A DNA stretch of 64,000 bases. Source: Lachnospiraceae bacterium G11 (GTDB taxonomy: Bacteria > Bacillota > Clostridia > Lachnospirales > Lachnospiraceae). The DNA lies in the NCBI GenBank assembly GCA_900103495.1, contig FMWZ01000004.1, positions 62,001 to 126,000 on the forward strand, in the 5' to 3' direction. The notes under the pieces are model-generated. The model made no database searches, was not told the origin of the DNA, and worked only from the letters and a program-made list of their open reading frames with translations. Both the position numbers and the translations under genes were made by a program. Positions 35,228 through 43,068 of the stretch are shown in pieces (position 1 is the first letter of the stretch; every line of letters starts with the position of its first letter).

Positions 35228-35297
35228 ATACTTAATATAATAGAATTATCATTGTAATTGTGATAAACAATGTATTTCATTCCCAGGGAGGTACCAA

Positions 35298-36590
35298 ATG
35301 AGAACTAAGGATGACATTTTAAGAATGATAGAAGAAGAGGACGTGGAATTTATCCGCCTTCAGTTTACGGATATTTTCGGAAGCCTTAAGAACATCGCCG
35401 TTACACCGGGACAGATGGATAAGGTTTTTAACAATAAGTACTGCTTCGAGGGCTCATCGGTTTTCGGAGACAAATACTATTATGAAGAGAACCTTTATCT
35501 GTACCCTGAACTTGATACCTTTATGATTCTTCCCTGGAGACCCCAGCAGGGTAAGGTTGCCAAAATCGTCTGCGATGTCTGCAATGAGGATGGTACACCT
35601 TTTGAATTAAGTTCCAGATACATTTTAAAGAAGGCATTGAAGGAAGCTGCAGATAAAGGATACAGAGCTTTGGTGGATCCCGAGTGTGAATTCTTCCTTT
35701 TCCACACCGACGAAAATGGCCTGCCCACCACAAATTCCCATGAGAAGGCTGGTTATTTGGATGTAGGCCCCATGGATTTCGGAGAGAACGCCAGAAGAGA
35801 CATTGTGCTTATGCTTGAGGAAATGGGATTTGAAATAGAGTCATCTCACCATGAGCATGCACCCGCACAGCATGAAGTGGATTTCAAGGAGGCAGAAGCC
35901 TTAAAGGCTGCCGATAACATAGAGACTTTCAGATTTGCGGTTCGTTCCATCGCCAAGAGATTCGGCCTTTATGCTACATTTATGCCAAAGCCCAAGGCTG
36001 AGGTGGCAGGAAGCGGAATGCACACCAATATTAATCTTTTTAAGAACAACAGAAGCATTTTCAGAGATGCTGACAAGGCAACCACAGATGAAGCATACTG
36101 GTTCATCGGTGGTATATTAAAGCACGCCAAAGCTCTGACAGCAGTTGCAAATCCTATCGTAAATTCATATAAGAGACTGATTCTCGGAACCGATGAGATA
36201 AGTGATATCACCTGGGCTGAGAAGGGCGAGAAGTCATTGGTTAAGCTTGTTAAGGGAATTGATGATACCAAGGTTGAACTTCGTTTCCCCGACGGCGCAA
36301 GCAACCCTTACCTTCTTCTTGCCACATGTATTGCCGCAGGAATTGACGGAATAGAGAATCAGATTAATCCCGGCAAAGAAGTTGGTGCATTAACTAAGGG
36401 AGAGGTGATAGACTCTCTGCCTCAGAACCTTAAGGAAGCAATTGATGAACTTAATAAGGATGATCTTATTAAGTCTGTTTTGGGTGAAGAATTTACAAGA
36501 ATCTACTCAGATATCAAAAATGATGAGTGGCAGGAATACATGAAAGAAGTATCCGAGTGGGAGATTAATCGCTATTTAACCAGAATTTAA
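35298..36590 (+). CDS. glnA: Glutamine synthetase GlnA (type I)
   Basis: A 430-aa ATP-dependent enzyme making glutamine from glutamate and ammonia. Motifs seen are the metal/latch region FEGSSVFGDKYYYEE, the catalytic-site segment HHEHAPAQHEVDF, GSGMHTNINLF and the C-terminal NPYLLLA. The short length and lack of an adenylylation-site tyrosine loop place it in the GSI-alpha branch, regulated by feedback and transcription. A small dyad (CATTGT...ACAATG, 35251-35273) lies upstream. The ANTAR regulator gene starts 12 bp after its stop, so the two are co-transcribed. Confidence 0.94.
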   Translation: MRTKDDILRMIEEEDVEFIRLQFTDIFGSLKNIAVTPGQMDKVFNNKYCFEGSSVFGDKYYYEENLYLYPELDTFMILPWRPQQGKVAKIVCDVCNEDGTPFELSSRYILKKALKEAADKGYRALVDPECEFFLFHTDENGLPTTNSHEKAGYLDVGPMDFGENARRDIVLMLEEMGFEIESSHHEHAPAQHEVDFKEAEALKAADNIETFRFAVRSIAKRFGLYATFMPKPKAEVAGSGMHTNINLFKNNRSIFRDADKATTDEAYWFIGGILKHAKALTAVANPIVNSYKRLILGTDEISDITWAEKGEKSLVKLVKGIDDTKVELRFPDGASNPYLLLATCIAAGIDGIENQINPGKEVGALTKGEVIDSLPQNLKEAIDELNKDDLIKSVLGEEFTRIYSDIKNDEWQEYMKEVSEWEINRYLTRI

Positions 36591-36602
36591 CAGGAGGAGT
36601 TT

Positions 36603-37139
36603 ATGGGCGCTATAATCGTAGCAATGCCCCAATTGACTGATTCCCGGCGAATAGCGGATATAATCAAAAACAGTGAGATTCCCAATGAAACCGTTACCTG
36701 TAATTCCGGTTCAGAGGTACTTAGAAGAGTTGAGGATACAGACGTTGATCTGGTGGTAGGTACCAAGTCTTTTTCGGACATGGGCTTTGAAGAACTGCTA
36801 AACTACCTTCCCCCCAATGTGAAGTATGTGCTCTTGACCAAGGACAGCACCTTAAATTACTTCAGTGACAATCTGGTCCGACTTCTGATGCCCTTTAAGC
36901 CATCGGATTTCATCAGTACACTTCTGATGTTACTCCCGGATTTCGTATATCACTCCAGGAAAAAACCTAAGAGATCTCAAAAGGAGCAGGAAGTGATAGA
37001 TGAGGCCAAGAGGATTTTGATGGATCGAAATGAAATGACGGAACCGGAGGCCTTCAGGTACATTCAGAAAACCAGCATGGATACAGGGCGAACAATGGTA
37101 GAATCCGCTCAGATGATTCTTATGCTTAACAGTGAATAA
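36603..37139 (+). CDS. ANTAR-domain RNA-binding antiterminator with a pseudo-receiver (NitR type)
   Basis: 178 aa. Residues about 1-110 have the fold pattern of a receiver domain, but the acidic pair is missing (IIVAMPQL) and the phospho-acceptor position is Gly53/Thr54 in DLVVGTKSF. Conventional phosphorylation is therefore unlikely. A basic linker (KKPKRSQKEQ) leads to an ANTAR domain (about 120-178: EAKRILMDRNEMTEPEAFRYIQ...TMVESAQMIL). ANTAR domains bind small RNA hairpins with A1/G4 hexaloops and prevent termination. ANTAR regulators linked to glnA control nitrogen genes in clostridia. The gdhA and purA leaders are its obvious candidate targets. Confidence 0.93.
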   Translation: MGAIIVAMPQLTDSRRIADIIKNSEIPNETVTCNSGSEVLRRVEDTDVDLVVGTKSFSDMGFEELLNYLPPNVKYVLLTKDSTLNYFSDNLVRLLMPFKPSDFISTLLMLLPDFVYHSRKKPKRSQKEQEVIDEAKRILMDRNEMTEPEAFRYIQKTSMDTGRTMVESAQMILMLNSE

Positions 37140-37208
37140 TTCTGTTTACGCCGGAGCACATTTGGTGTATTGTAATATAGTTGTTAATGTTTAAATACGA
37201 GGTTTAAT

Positions 37209-38750
37209 ATGACTAATGAAATGATTATTGTTCTGGATTTCGGCGGACAATATAACCAGCTGATTGCCAGAAGAGTCAGAGAGTGTAACGTTTACGCAGA
37301 GGTTTGCCCCTACACTTTATCCCTTGATGAAATTAAGAAGAAAAACCCCAAGGGTATTATCTTCACCGGCGGCCCCAACAGCGTGTACGATGAGAAATCT
37401 CCTCATTATGATAAAGCTATATTTGAACTTGGCATTCCCATTCTCGGAATCTGCTATGGTTCACAGCTTATGGCATACACCTTGGGAGGCGTTGTTGAGA
37501 CAGCTCCCGTAAGTGAGTACGGAAAGACAGATATTGAAATCAACACATCAAGCAAGCTTTTCCATGGAATAGATGAGAAGACTGTGGTTTGGATGAGCCA
37601 CACCGACTATATAGCCAAGGTTCCTTCAGGCTTCAGCATTACAGGATATTCTTCAGTTTGCCCTGTGGCTTCAATGGAAAATGCTTCAAGAGGACTTTAC
37701 GCAACCCAGTTCCATCCCGAAGTTATGCATACCGTTGACGGTAAAAAGATGATTTCAAACTTCGTCTACACTATCTGCGGATGTCACGGCGATTGGACCA
37801 TGGATTCCTTTGTTGAAAGCAAGATCAGAGAAATTCGCGAGAAGGTTGGAGACAGAAAAGCCCTTTGCGCATTATCAGGCGGCGTAGATTCATCCGTTGC
37901 CGCAGTTCTTATGTCCAAGGCCATCGGTAAGAATCTGACCTGCGTATTTGTAGATCACGGACTCCTTCGTAAGAATGAGGGAGATGAGGTTGAGGCGGTT
38001 TTTGGCCCCAACGGAAATTATGAATTAAACTTTATCAGGGTTAACGCCCAGGAGCGCTTCTATGAGAAGCTTGCAGGCGTAGAGGAACCCGAGAGAAAGA
38101 GAAAGATAATCGGTGAGGAGTTTATCCGTGTATTCGAGGAAGAGGCAAAGAAGATCGGCGCCGTTGATTTCCTTGTACAGGGAACAATTTATCCCGATGT
38201 AATAGAGTCAGGACTTGGCAAATCTGCGGTTATCAAGTCCCACCATAACGTAGGCGGACTTCCTGACTGTGTAGATTTCAAGGAAATTATCGAGCCCTTA
38301 AGACTTCTGTTTAAGGACGAGGTTCGCCGCGCTGGACTTGAACTTGGAATTCCCGAATACCTTGTATTCCGTCAGCCCTTCCCCGGTCCCGGACTTGGTG
38401 TTCGTATTGTAGGCGAAGTTACCGCCGAGAAGGTACGAATTGTCCAGGATGCCGACTTTATCTACCGCGAGGAAATTGAGAAGGCAGGCCTTTCAAAGGG
38501 CATCGGCCAGTACTTTGCAGCATTAACCAACATGCGCTCAGTCGGTGTCATGGGTGATTTCAGAACCTACGATTACGCCGTTGCTTTACGCGCTGTCAAC
38601 ACCTCCGATTTCATGACCGCCGAGTGCACCGAGATACCTTTCGAGGTGCTTCAGAAGTGCATGAATAGAATTATCAATGAAGTGAAGGGCGTTAACAGAG
38701 TACTTTATGATCTGACAAGTAAACCGCCGGGAACCATAGAGCTTGAGTAA
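37209..38750 (+). CDS. guaA: GMP synthase (glutamine-hydrolysing) GuaA
   Basis: A 513-aa enzyme converting XMP to GMP with glutamine-derived ammonia. The class I amidotransferase domain has the nucleophile in [11 protein letters not shown] and His/Glu in QFHPEV. The ATP pyrophosphatase domain starts with [11 protein letters not shown], and the dimerisation domain ends KPPGTIELE. Length is normal. It lies 69 bp after the ANTAR gene; no guanine riboswitch or attenuator is visible there. A strong terminator follows. Confidence 0.97.
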   Translation: MTNEMIIVLDFGGQYNQLIARRVRECNVYAEVCPYTLSLDEIKKKNPKGIIFTGGPNSVYDEKSPHYDKAIFELGIPILGICYGSQLMAYTLGGVVETAPVSEYGKTDIEINTSSKLFHGIDEKTVVWMSHTDYIAKVPSGFSITGYSSVCPVASMENASRGLYATQFHPEVMHTVDGKKMISNFVYTICGCHGDWTMDSFVESKIREIREKVGDRKALCALSGGVDSSVAAVLMSKAIGKNLTCVFVDHGLLRKNEGDEVEAVFGPNGNYELNFIRVNAQERFYEKLAGVEEPERKRKIIGEEFIRVFEEEAKKIGAVDFLVQGTIYPDVIESGLGKSAVIKSHHNVGGLPDCVDFKEIIEPLRLLFKDEVRRAGLELGIPEYLVFRQPFPGPGLGVRIVGEVTAEKVRIVQDADFIYREEIEKAGLSKGIGQYFAALTNMRSVGVMGDFRTYDYAVALRAVNTSDFMTAECTEIPFEVLQKCMNRIINEVKGVNRVLYDLTSKPPGTIELE

Positions 38751-38768
38751 TAAGCTATGCAGAATAGG

Positions 38769-38820
38769 AAACGGAAGTTTTTACGAATGCTTGCATTCAT
38801 GTAAAAACTTCCGTTTTTTA
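38769..38820 (+). terminator. Very long terminator of guaA
   Basis: A perfect 16-bp outer stem (38769-38784 with 38801-38816) continues into an inner stem GAATG/CATTC with a CTTG loop, then a T tract. It marks the end of the core block; accessory sequence starts right after. Confidence 0.95.
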
Positions 38821-38830
38821 TTCTATACGG

Positions 38831-38864
38831 CGCCTACGGCGACGGTTAACGTCCCGCGAAGCGG
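38831..38864. repeat. Three abutting GC-rich mini-hairpins
   Basis: CGCCTACGGCG (38831-38841), GACGGTTAACGTC (38841-38853) and CCGCGAAGCGG (38854-38864) are three consecutive 4-bp palindromes with 3-5 nt loops. They are far more GC-rich than the surroundings. The remainder of the gap to 38930 shows no gene or further structure that I can support. Confidence 0.6.
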
Positions 38865-38933
38865 AGCGGTAACAGAGCATGGCTTGTTGCTTTTTAGCTT
38901 GCTTATCACCCCTTAATCGCTCCGGAAAGGTGG

Positions 38934-38974
38934 TTTACGTGAGTTAATGAGATATTTCAGTTTTTACACGTAGG
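38934..38974 (+). repeat. TACGTG-type repeat unit A
   Basis: TTACGTGA (38935-38942), 22 bp of variable sequence, then TACACGTAGG (38965-38974). First of six related units around the nuclease gene. Confidence 0.75.
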
Positions 38975-38998
38975 AAATGAGCCCTTTTGGCTGCGCCA

Positions 38999-39038
38999 TA
39001 CGTGACTTATCCCCATTTACCCGCGATTTTCACGTAAG
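38999..39038 (-). repeat. TACGTG-type repeat unit B
   Basis: TACGTGA (38999-39005) and TCACGTAAG (39030-39038), 24 bp apart, a perfect inverted terminal core. On the minus strand it reads CTTACGTGA...TCACGTATGG, like unit E. Confidence 0.75.
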
Positions 39039-39062
39039 TCAAACTTATACGGTTGTCTAATT

Positions 39063-39103
39063 CTACGTGTATAAACGGGCTTTTCATGCTTTCCTCACGT
39101 AAG
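39063..39103 (-). repeat. TACGTG-type repeat unit C
   Basis: CTACGTGTA (39063-39071) and TCACGTAAG (39095-39103), 23 bp apart. On the minus strand it reads CTTACGTGA...TACACGTAGAATTA, the same outer end as unit F. Confidence 0.75.
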
Positions 39104-39128
39104 GCCCCCAAAATAAAGTCATATCTTA

Positions 39129-39158
39129 TTGACACGACTTCCCTTTTCAGGTTATATT
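39129..39158 (+). promoter_or_regulatory. Sigma-A promoter of the nuclease gene
   Basis: Perfect TTGACA (39129-39134) and TTATAT/TATATT at 39152-39158 with a 17-18 bp spacer. Two small hairpins (TTGGCT...AGCCAA at 39163-39181, GCAAC...GTTGC at 39203-39218) follow in the leader. Confidence 0.65.
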
Positions 39159-39269
39159 TTTCTTGGCTATCACAAAGCCAATTCTTATTTTCGGTGCGAC
39201 AAGCAACATCTTCGTTGCAATTTTCCATTTTTGATTTTAGAGAAATTAATAAAAGAAAATGGTAGTATT

Positions 39270-40067
39270 ATGCAAAATTTTAAAGAAGATTTAGAAGCGC
39301 AATTAAAGGAACTTGACAGTCTAATTAAGAAATCAAATGCCAATCTTTCCAAGCTGAAACATATTCCCGTTCGCAAAATAGCGATAAGCAAAAGTAATGG
39401 GAATGATCAGTATTATTGGGTCGACAAAGATTCTGGGAAGCGAGTCTATGCCAAATCCGGGGAACTTGATAAGTTAAAGGAAACTGCCCAGCAGGGCTAT
39501 GAGAAGGCTTTGAGTAAAAAACTTAGCTATCTCAGGAGATGCCTATACGATTTTTTGAAGAAGTATGATGTTTCGGAGATCGACAATGTTTATGATGAAA
39601 TGTCAAAGGCAAGACAGAAGCTGATTACTCCAATCGTTGACACGGAAGAAATTCTTGTTAAGAAATGGAAGACTGTTTCTTATGAGAGCTTGGGATTCAT
39701 GGATGATAGCAATTTTTGTTCCAATAATGGCGTTAGAGTTCGCTCCAAGTCGGAGCTGATTATAGCTAATATGCTTGAGCAGTACGGAGTCCCGTATCAT
39801 TACGAATATCCTATTCTCCTTAAGCGGCTTGGAACGGTTCATCCTGACTTTACATGCCTTAATGTCAGAAAGAAGAAGGAAATAATTTGGGAGCATTTCG
39901 GCATGATGGATAACATCGCCTATGCTAACAAGAATGTTTCCAAGATTCATGCATATAATCAGAATGGCTTTCTCCTAGGAAAAAACATGATTATGACTTT
40001 TGAGACTTCTCAACAGGCTATCAGTTCTAATATAATAAGAAATATGATTGAAGAGTTCTTGATATAA
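39270..40067 (+). CDS. Predicted PD-(D/E)XK-like nuclease flanked by repeats
   Basis: 265 aa. Residues 1-150 are charged and helical (EDLEAQLKELDSLIKKSNANL), perhaps DNA- or partner-binding. The C-terminal domain has the layout of a PD-(D/E)XK nuclease: S159-KSE162, then HPDFT with D193, then EIIWEH with E204/E208/H209 and GMMDNIAYANK. I recognise this block from stand-alone uncharacterised Firmicutes proteins but know no experimentally defined function. The ATG at 39270 begins after a perfect TTGACA promoter; the frame upstream of it is not coding. The ribosome site is weak. Three TACGTG repeats lie on each side, suggesting the gene and repeats form one unit. Confidence 0.75.
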   Translation: MQNFKEDLEAQLKELDSLIKKSNANLSKLKHIPVRKIAISKSNGNDQYYWVDKDSGKRVYAKSGELDKLKETAQQGYEKALSKKLSYLRRCLYDFLKKYDVSEIDNVYDEMSKARQKLITPIVDTEEILVKKWKTVSYESLGFMDDSNFCSNNGVRVRSKSELIIANMLEQYGVPYHYEYPILLKRLGTVHPDFTCLNVRKKKEIIWEHFGMMDNIAYANKNVSKIHAYNQNGFLLGKNMIMTFETSQQAISSNIIRNMIEEFLI

Positions 40068-40145
40068 GGGCAGGAAAGTAGGGCGATGGGCTTGTGTCGT
40101 CCTTAGGGGCTTTAGAAAGTCGTTATGAAGCGTTTATGCAGGTAG

Positions 40146-40187
40146 CTTACGTGAGTATGGGTCGCAATGCTGATTTATACACGTAGG
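40146..40187 (+). repeat. TACGTG-type repeat unit D
   Basis: CTTACGTGA (40146-40154), 23 bp, TACACGTAGG (40178-40187). Closest in layout to unit A. The short stretch from the nuclease stop to here shows no gene. Confidence 0.75.
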
Positions 40188-40209
40188 TTTTGAACGATTC
40201 AAGCAGAAA

Positions 40210-40250
40210 CTTACGTGATATGTAGCTAATTTTGGAAGGTATGCACGTAT
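40210..40250 (+). repeat. TACGTG-type repeat unit E
   Basis: CTTACGTGA (40210-40218), 23 bp, TGCACGTAT (40242-40250). Confidence 0.7.
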
Positions 40251-40275
40251 GCCAAGTTTGGTGATCCGCTTAATT

Positions 40276-40315
40276 CTACGTGTGTATAATTGATTTTGGG
40301 ACATATTCACGTAAA
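40276..40315 (-). repeat. TACGTG-type repeat unit F
   Basis: CTACGTGTG (40276-40284), 22 bp, TCACGTAAA (40307-40315). On the minus strand its right end reads CACGTAGAATTA, as in unit C. Confidence 0.75.
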
Positions 40316-40342
40316 GGTTAAAGGTGACATGAGGGAGTAGAA

Positions 40343-41110
40343 ATGGATACAGTTATAAACAGTTTTGTTGAAAAGTCAAAAGAAATCTTACAGGATAATC
40401 TGGTAGGAGTTTACCTCCATGGCTCAGCAGTCATGGGATGTTATAATCCGGCAAAGAGTGACATAGATTTGATCGTAGTGGTGAAGGATTCCATAGACGA
40501 TAGTGTTAAGAGAGCCTTTATGGATATGGTGGTGGAATTAAACAAAATTGGACCGGCAAAGGGAATCGAAATGAGTATTGTAAGACAAAGTGTTTGCAAC
40601 CCTTTTGTTTATCCGACTCCATTTGAACTTCATTTTTCTGTTGGTCATCTTGACTGGTACGGAAACAATCCGGATGATTATATTCCTAAAATGAAGGGCG
40701 AAGATAAAGATCTTGCAGCGCATTTTACAATCATAAATCATAGGGGGAGATGCCTTTATGGTGCTCCGATTAAAGATACTTTTTCTGACGTACCGGTACA
40801 GGATTACATTGACTCTATCTGGAATGATATTGCTGACGCAGAAGAAGAAATTACAGATAACCCAATGTATTTGATTTTGAATCTTGCCAGAGTGCTTGCG
40901 TATTTGAAAGACGGTCTTGTACTCTCCAAGAAAGAGGGCGGTGAATGGGCACTTGATAATATTCCTGAGGTGTATTATTCCCTGTTGAATAATGCATTGG
41001 AGGAATATGCAATTGGAACGGACCTGTCATATGATATGAGCAGCGCAAAAGACTATGCGAGATACATGATGGAGCAAATCAGAACCGAAAAGGAAAAGCG
41101 AAGGAATTGA
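40343..41110 (+). CDS. Aminoglycoside nucleotidyltransferase, AadA/ANT(9)-like
   Basis: A 255-aa nucleotidyltransferase. The polymerase-beta-type motif is LHGSAVMGCYNPAKSDIDLI (GS...DxD, two metal-binding aspartates). A C-terminal helical domain of the AadA type follows (NPMYLILNLARVLAYLKDG, then KKEGGEWAL). AadA-family enzymes adenylylate streptomycin and spectinomycin; chromosomal copies in gut clostridia are often only distantly related, so resistance is possible but unproven. It starts directly after the repeat cluster with a GAGGGAG ribosome site and ends 4 bp before the methyltransferase gene. Confidence 0.88.
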   Translation: MDTVINSFVEKSKEILQDNLVGVYLHGSAVMGCYNPAKSDIDLIVVVKDSIDDSVKRAFMDMVVELNKIGPAKGIEMSIVRQSVCNPFVYPTPFELHFSVGHLDWYGNNPDDYIPKMKGEDKDLAAHFTIINHRGRCLYGAPIKDTFSDVPVQDYIDSIWNDIADAEEEITDNPMYLILNLARVLAYLKDGLVLSKKEGGEWALDNIPEVYYSLLNNALEEYAIGTDLSYDMSSAKDYARYMMEQIRTEKEKRRN

Positions 41111-41114
41111 GACC

Positions 41115-41930
41115 ATGAGTAAAGAATTGACTGAGCAGGATAAGAAAGTGATAGCGCAATATTCAGAATATCCGGAAGGAAAGCGGCTATCATATACAAG
41201 GGCTAATGAGACAGAATTTATAGTGACTATGCATTATTTGCATAAATATCTTAAAGACGGGGATTATATTGCTGATGTGGGAGCAGGTGGCGGAACATAT
41301 ACAAAAGCGCTAGTTGCTGAAGGCTATAAAGTTGATGCTGTAGAACTAACACCCGAGTATGTCAAGCAGATGAAAGAGCAATTTTTCGGGAATGATCACA
41401 TTAGGGTGTTTGAAGGAAATGCAAAGGATTTAAATTTCTTAAATGATAATGCATATGATTTAGTCCTGGCTATGGGACCAATTTATAGTATAAAGGATTT
41501 TGATGAACGAAAACGAGCATGCAAAGAAGCACTCAGGATTGCTAAACCCGGAGCCCCTGTGTTTATCGCCTTCTGTTTGCAAGATGCACCACTGATACAT
41601 GAGGTGTATATGTCGGAAGATCCAGCGGGTGAACTAACCACTATAGGTTATGATCGTGAAAGTGCTTTTGTGACGGATAACACCGGTTCATCAAGGATTC
41701 TTGATACAATCAGCGCAGTAGACGAACTGATAGATGCTGTTTGTTTGGAAAATAACGCCAAGAAAGTATGCAGATTTGCCCAGGATGGTATATCTCAGAT
41801 TATCAGTAAGAGTGTCAACTCCATGTCTGACGAATCATACGCTGAGTGGATTCAGTACCTTATTGCAACTGCAGAGCGTGCTGACTTAATGGGTTATTCA
41901 GATCATATTGTGCAAGTGATTACGAAATGA
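41115..41930 (+). CDS. Class I SAM-dependent methyltransferase
   Basis: 271 aa. The SAM-binding motif I is IADVGAGGGTYTKAL (about 53-67), with the acidic residue in VDAVELTPEYV and motif IV LVLAMGPIYSI. It resembles small-molecule methyltransferases (type 11 / UbiE-like), not rRNA or DNA enzymes. Together with the preceding nucleotidyltransferase, four bases away, it may form a small drug-modification pair. The substrate is unknown. Confidence 0.88.
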   Translation: MSKELTEQDKKVIAQYSEYPEGKRLSYTRANETEFIVTMHYLHKYLKDGDYIADVGAGGGTYTKALVAEGYKVDAVELTPEYVKQMKEQFFGNDHIRVFEGNAKDLNFLNDNAYDLVLAMGPIYSIKDFDERKRACKEALRIAKPGAPVFIAFCLQDAPLIHEVYMSEDPAGELTTIGYDRESAFVTDNTGSSRILDTISAVDELIDAVCLENNAKKVCRFAQDGISQIISKSVNSMSDESYAEWIQYLIATAERADLMGYSDHIVQVITK

Positions 41931-41983
41931 CGCATCATATGATTTGAAAATAAAGAAAAGTACAGGAAGGAGTGATTTTTATT

Positions 41984-42025
41984 ATGAAGATGATAAATCG
42001 TGTGTGGAGGGCCCACGAGATTTGA
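41984..42025 (+). CDS. Possible 13-codon leader peptide
   Basis: ATG to TGA encodes MKMINRVWRAHEI, preceded by a strong GAAGGAG ribosome site. Its 3' half lies in a 7-bp hairpin (TGGAGGG 42005-42011 with CCCTCCA 42026-42032) that ends just before the ribosome site of the next gene. This looks like a translational-attenuation leader, but a remnant of a deleted gene is equally possible. Confidence 0.35.
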   Translation: MKMINRVWRAHEI

Positions 42026-42054
42026 CCCTCCAATAAAAAATCGGAGGATTAAAA

Positions 42055-42996
42055 ATGGTAAACTTAATTGAATTAAGTGAGCAGAACTGGATGGATTTTG
42101 CCAGGCTATCCGTTGACGAAAGTCAAAAAAACTATCTGGCTAGCAATATTGGCATCTTAGCGAGAGGGTATGTATATCGCGATTCCAGAGCAAAAGTTAT
42201 TGGAATTGCTGTTGATGAGAATCCCATTGGACTTGCTATGGTGAGAGATATGAATGATGAACCTGCATGCTATGAATTGCAGCAGTTCATGATTGACAAG
42301 AATTACCAAGGCGAAGGATATGGATTTGAGGCGCTTAATCTCATTCTTGAAGGCCTTAAAAAGGAGAGGAAATATGATTGCGTGGAAGTTTGCGTAAAAA
42401 TGGAGGATGTGCAGGCAATACATGTCTATGAAAAAGCGGGATTTGTTGACACCGGCTACATTGATGATGATGTTCCCGACAGCTATAATTTGGTTTATCG
42501 GTTTGAGAATAACAATGAGAAGCCGGGTACTGGTTCCATAAGAATTATTTGCGTAGAAGATGTGGCAGAAAAAAAGCTGATTTCCAGGACAATACTTGAA
42601 GCTCTTCCTGACTGGTTCGGAATTCCTGAAGCCAGAGAACAGTACATAAAAGAAAGTGCTGATCAGCCATTCTTCGCAGCGTATGATTCGGAAAAACCAA
42701 TAGGTTTTCTCTGCCTTAAAGAGACAGGTAAAGAAACCGTTGAGCTTTGTGTTATGGGAGTTCTGAAGGACTATCACAGAAAAGGTGTTGGAATGAAACT
42801 TTTTGAACGGGCAAAAGAAATGGCCAAGCGACAAGGATACTCATTTATGCAGGTCAAGACGGTTCAAATGGGACGATACGAAGATTATGATGCTACCAAT
42901 CATTTTTATCTGTCCCTTGGGTTCAAAGAGTTTGAAGTGTTCCCGAATTTGTGGGATGAATGGAATCCTTGTCAGGTATATGTAATGGCACTTTGA
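42055..42996 (+). CDS. Tandem GNAT acetyltransferase (two domains)
   Basis: A 313-aa fusion. Domain 1 (about 1-150) resembles spermidine/diamine acetyltransferases of the BltD type, with acetyl-CoA motif YQGEGYGFEAL and the C-terminal VYEKAGF strand. Domain 2 (about 160-313) carries HRKGVGMKLFERA and FYLSLGFKEFE, of the kind found in small GNATs that modify drugs or peptides. Each domain has a complete acetyl-CoA loop, so both may be active. GGAGG precedes the ATG. Confidence 0.88.
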   Translation: MVNLIELSEQNWMDFARLSVDESQKNYLASNIGILARGYVYRDSRAKVIGIAVDENPIGLAMVRDMNDEPACYELQQFMIDKNYQGEGYGFEALNLILEGLKKERKYDCVEVCVKMEDVQAIHVYEKAGFVDTGYIDDDVPDSYNLVYRFENNNEKPGTGSIRIICVEDVAEKKLISRTILEALPDWFGIPEAREQYIKESADQPFFAAYDSEKPIGFLCLKETGKETVELCVMGVLKDYHRKGVGMKLFERAKEMAKRQGYSFMQVKTVQMGRYEDYDATNHFYLSLGFKEFEVFPNLWDEWNPCQVYVMAL

Positions 42997-43017
42997 CATT
43001 ATTAACTAAAGCATTAT

Positions 43018-43045
43018 ACAGCGCGGCATAATTGTGCTGCGCTGT
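43018..43045 (+). terminator. Hairpin after the tandem GNAT gene
   Basis: ACAGCGCGGCA (43018-43028) pairs with TGCTGCGCTGT (43035-43045), 11 bp with one G-U pair. There is no proper T run, so it may be a weak terminator or an RNA-stability hairpin. Confidence 0.45.
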
Positions 43046-43068
43046 AATTGTATAAGGAGAGTATAAAG

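Noticed and set aside
37140-37208. Purine riboswitch before guaA
   Set aside because: The 69-bp gap has neither the conserved purine-aptamer core nor a terminator.
39129-39269. N-terminal extension of the nuclease from a TTG at 39129
   Set aside because: The stretch overlaps a perfect TTGACA and its -10 box, contains small hairpins, and encodes atypical sequence.
38934-40315. CRISPR array from the TACGTG repeats
   Set aside because: The conserved parts are 8-10 bp termini of about 45-bp units in mixed orientation on both sides of a gene, with irregular spacing and no cas genes.
42157-42834. 225-codon open frame on the minus strand
   Set aside because: It is antisense to the tandem GNAT gene, which has two recognisable domains. 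The antisense translation shows no known motif.
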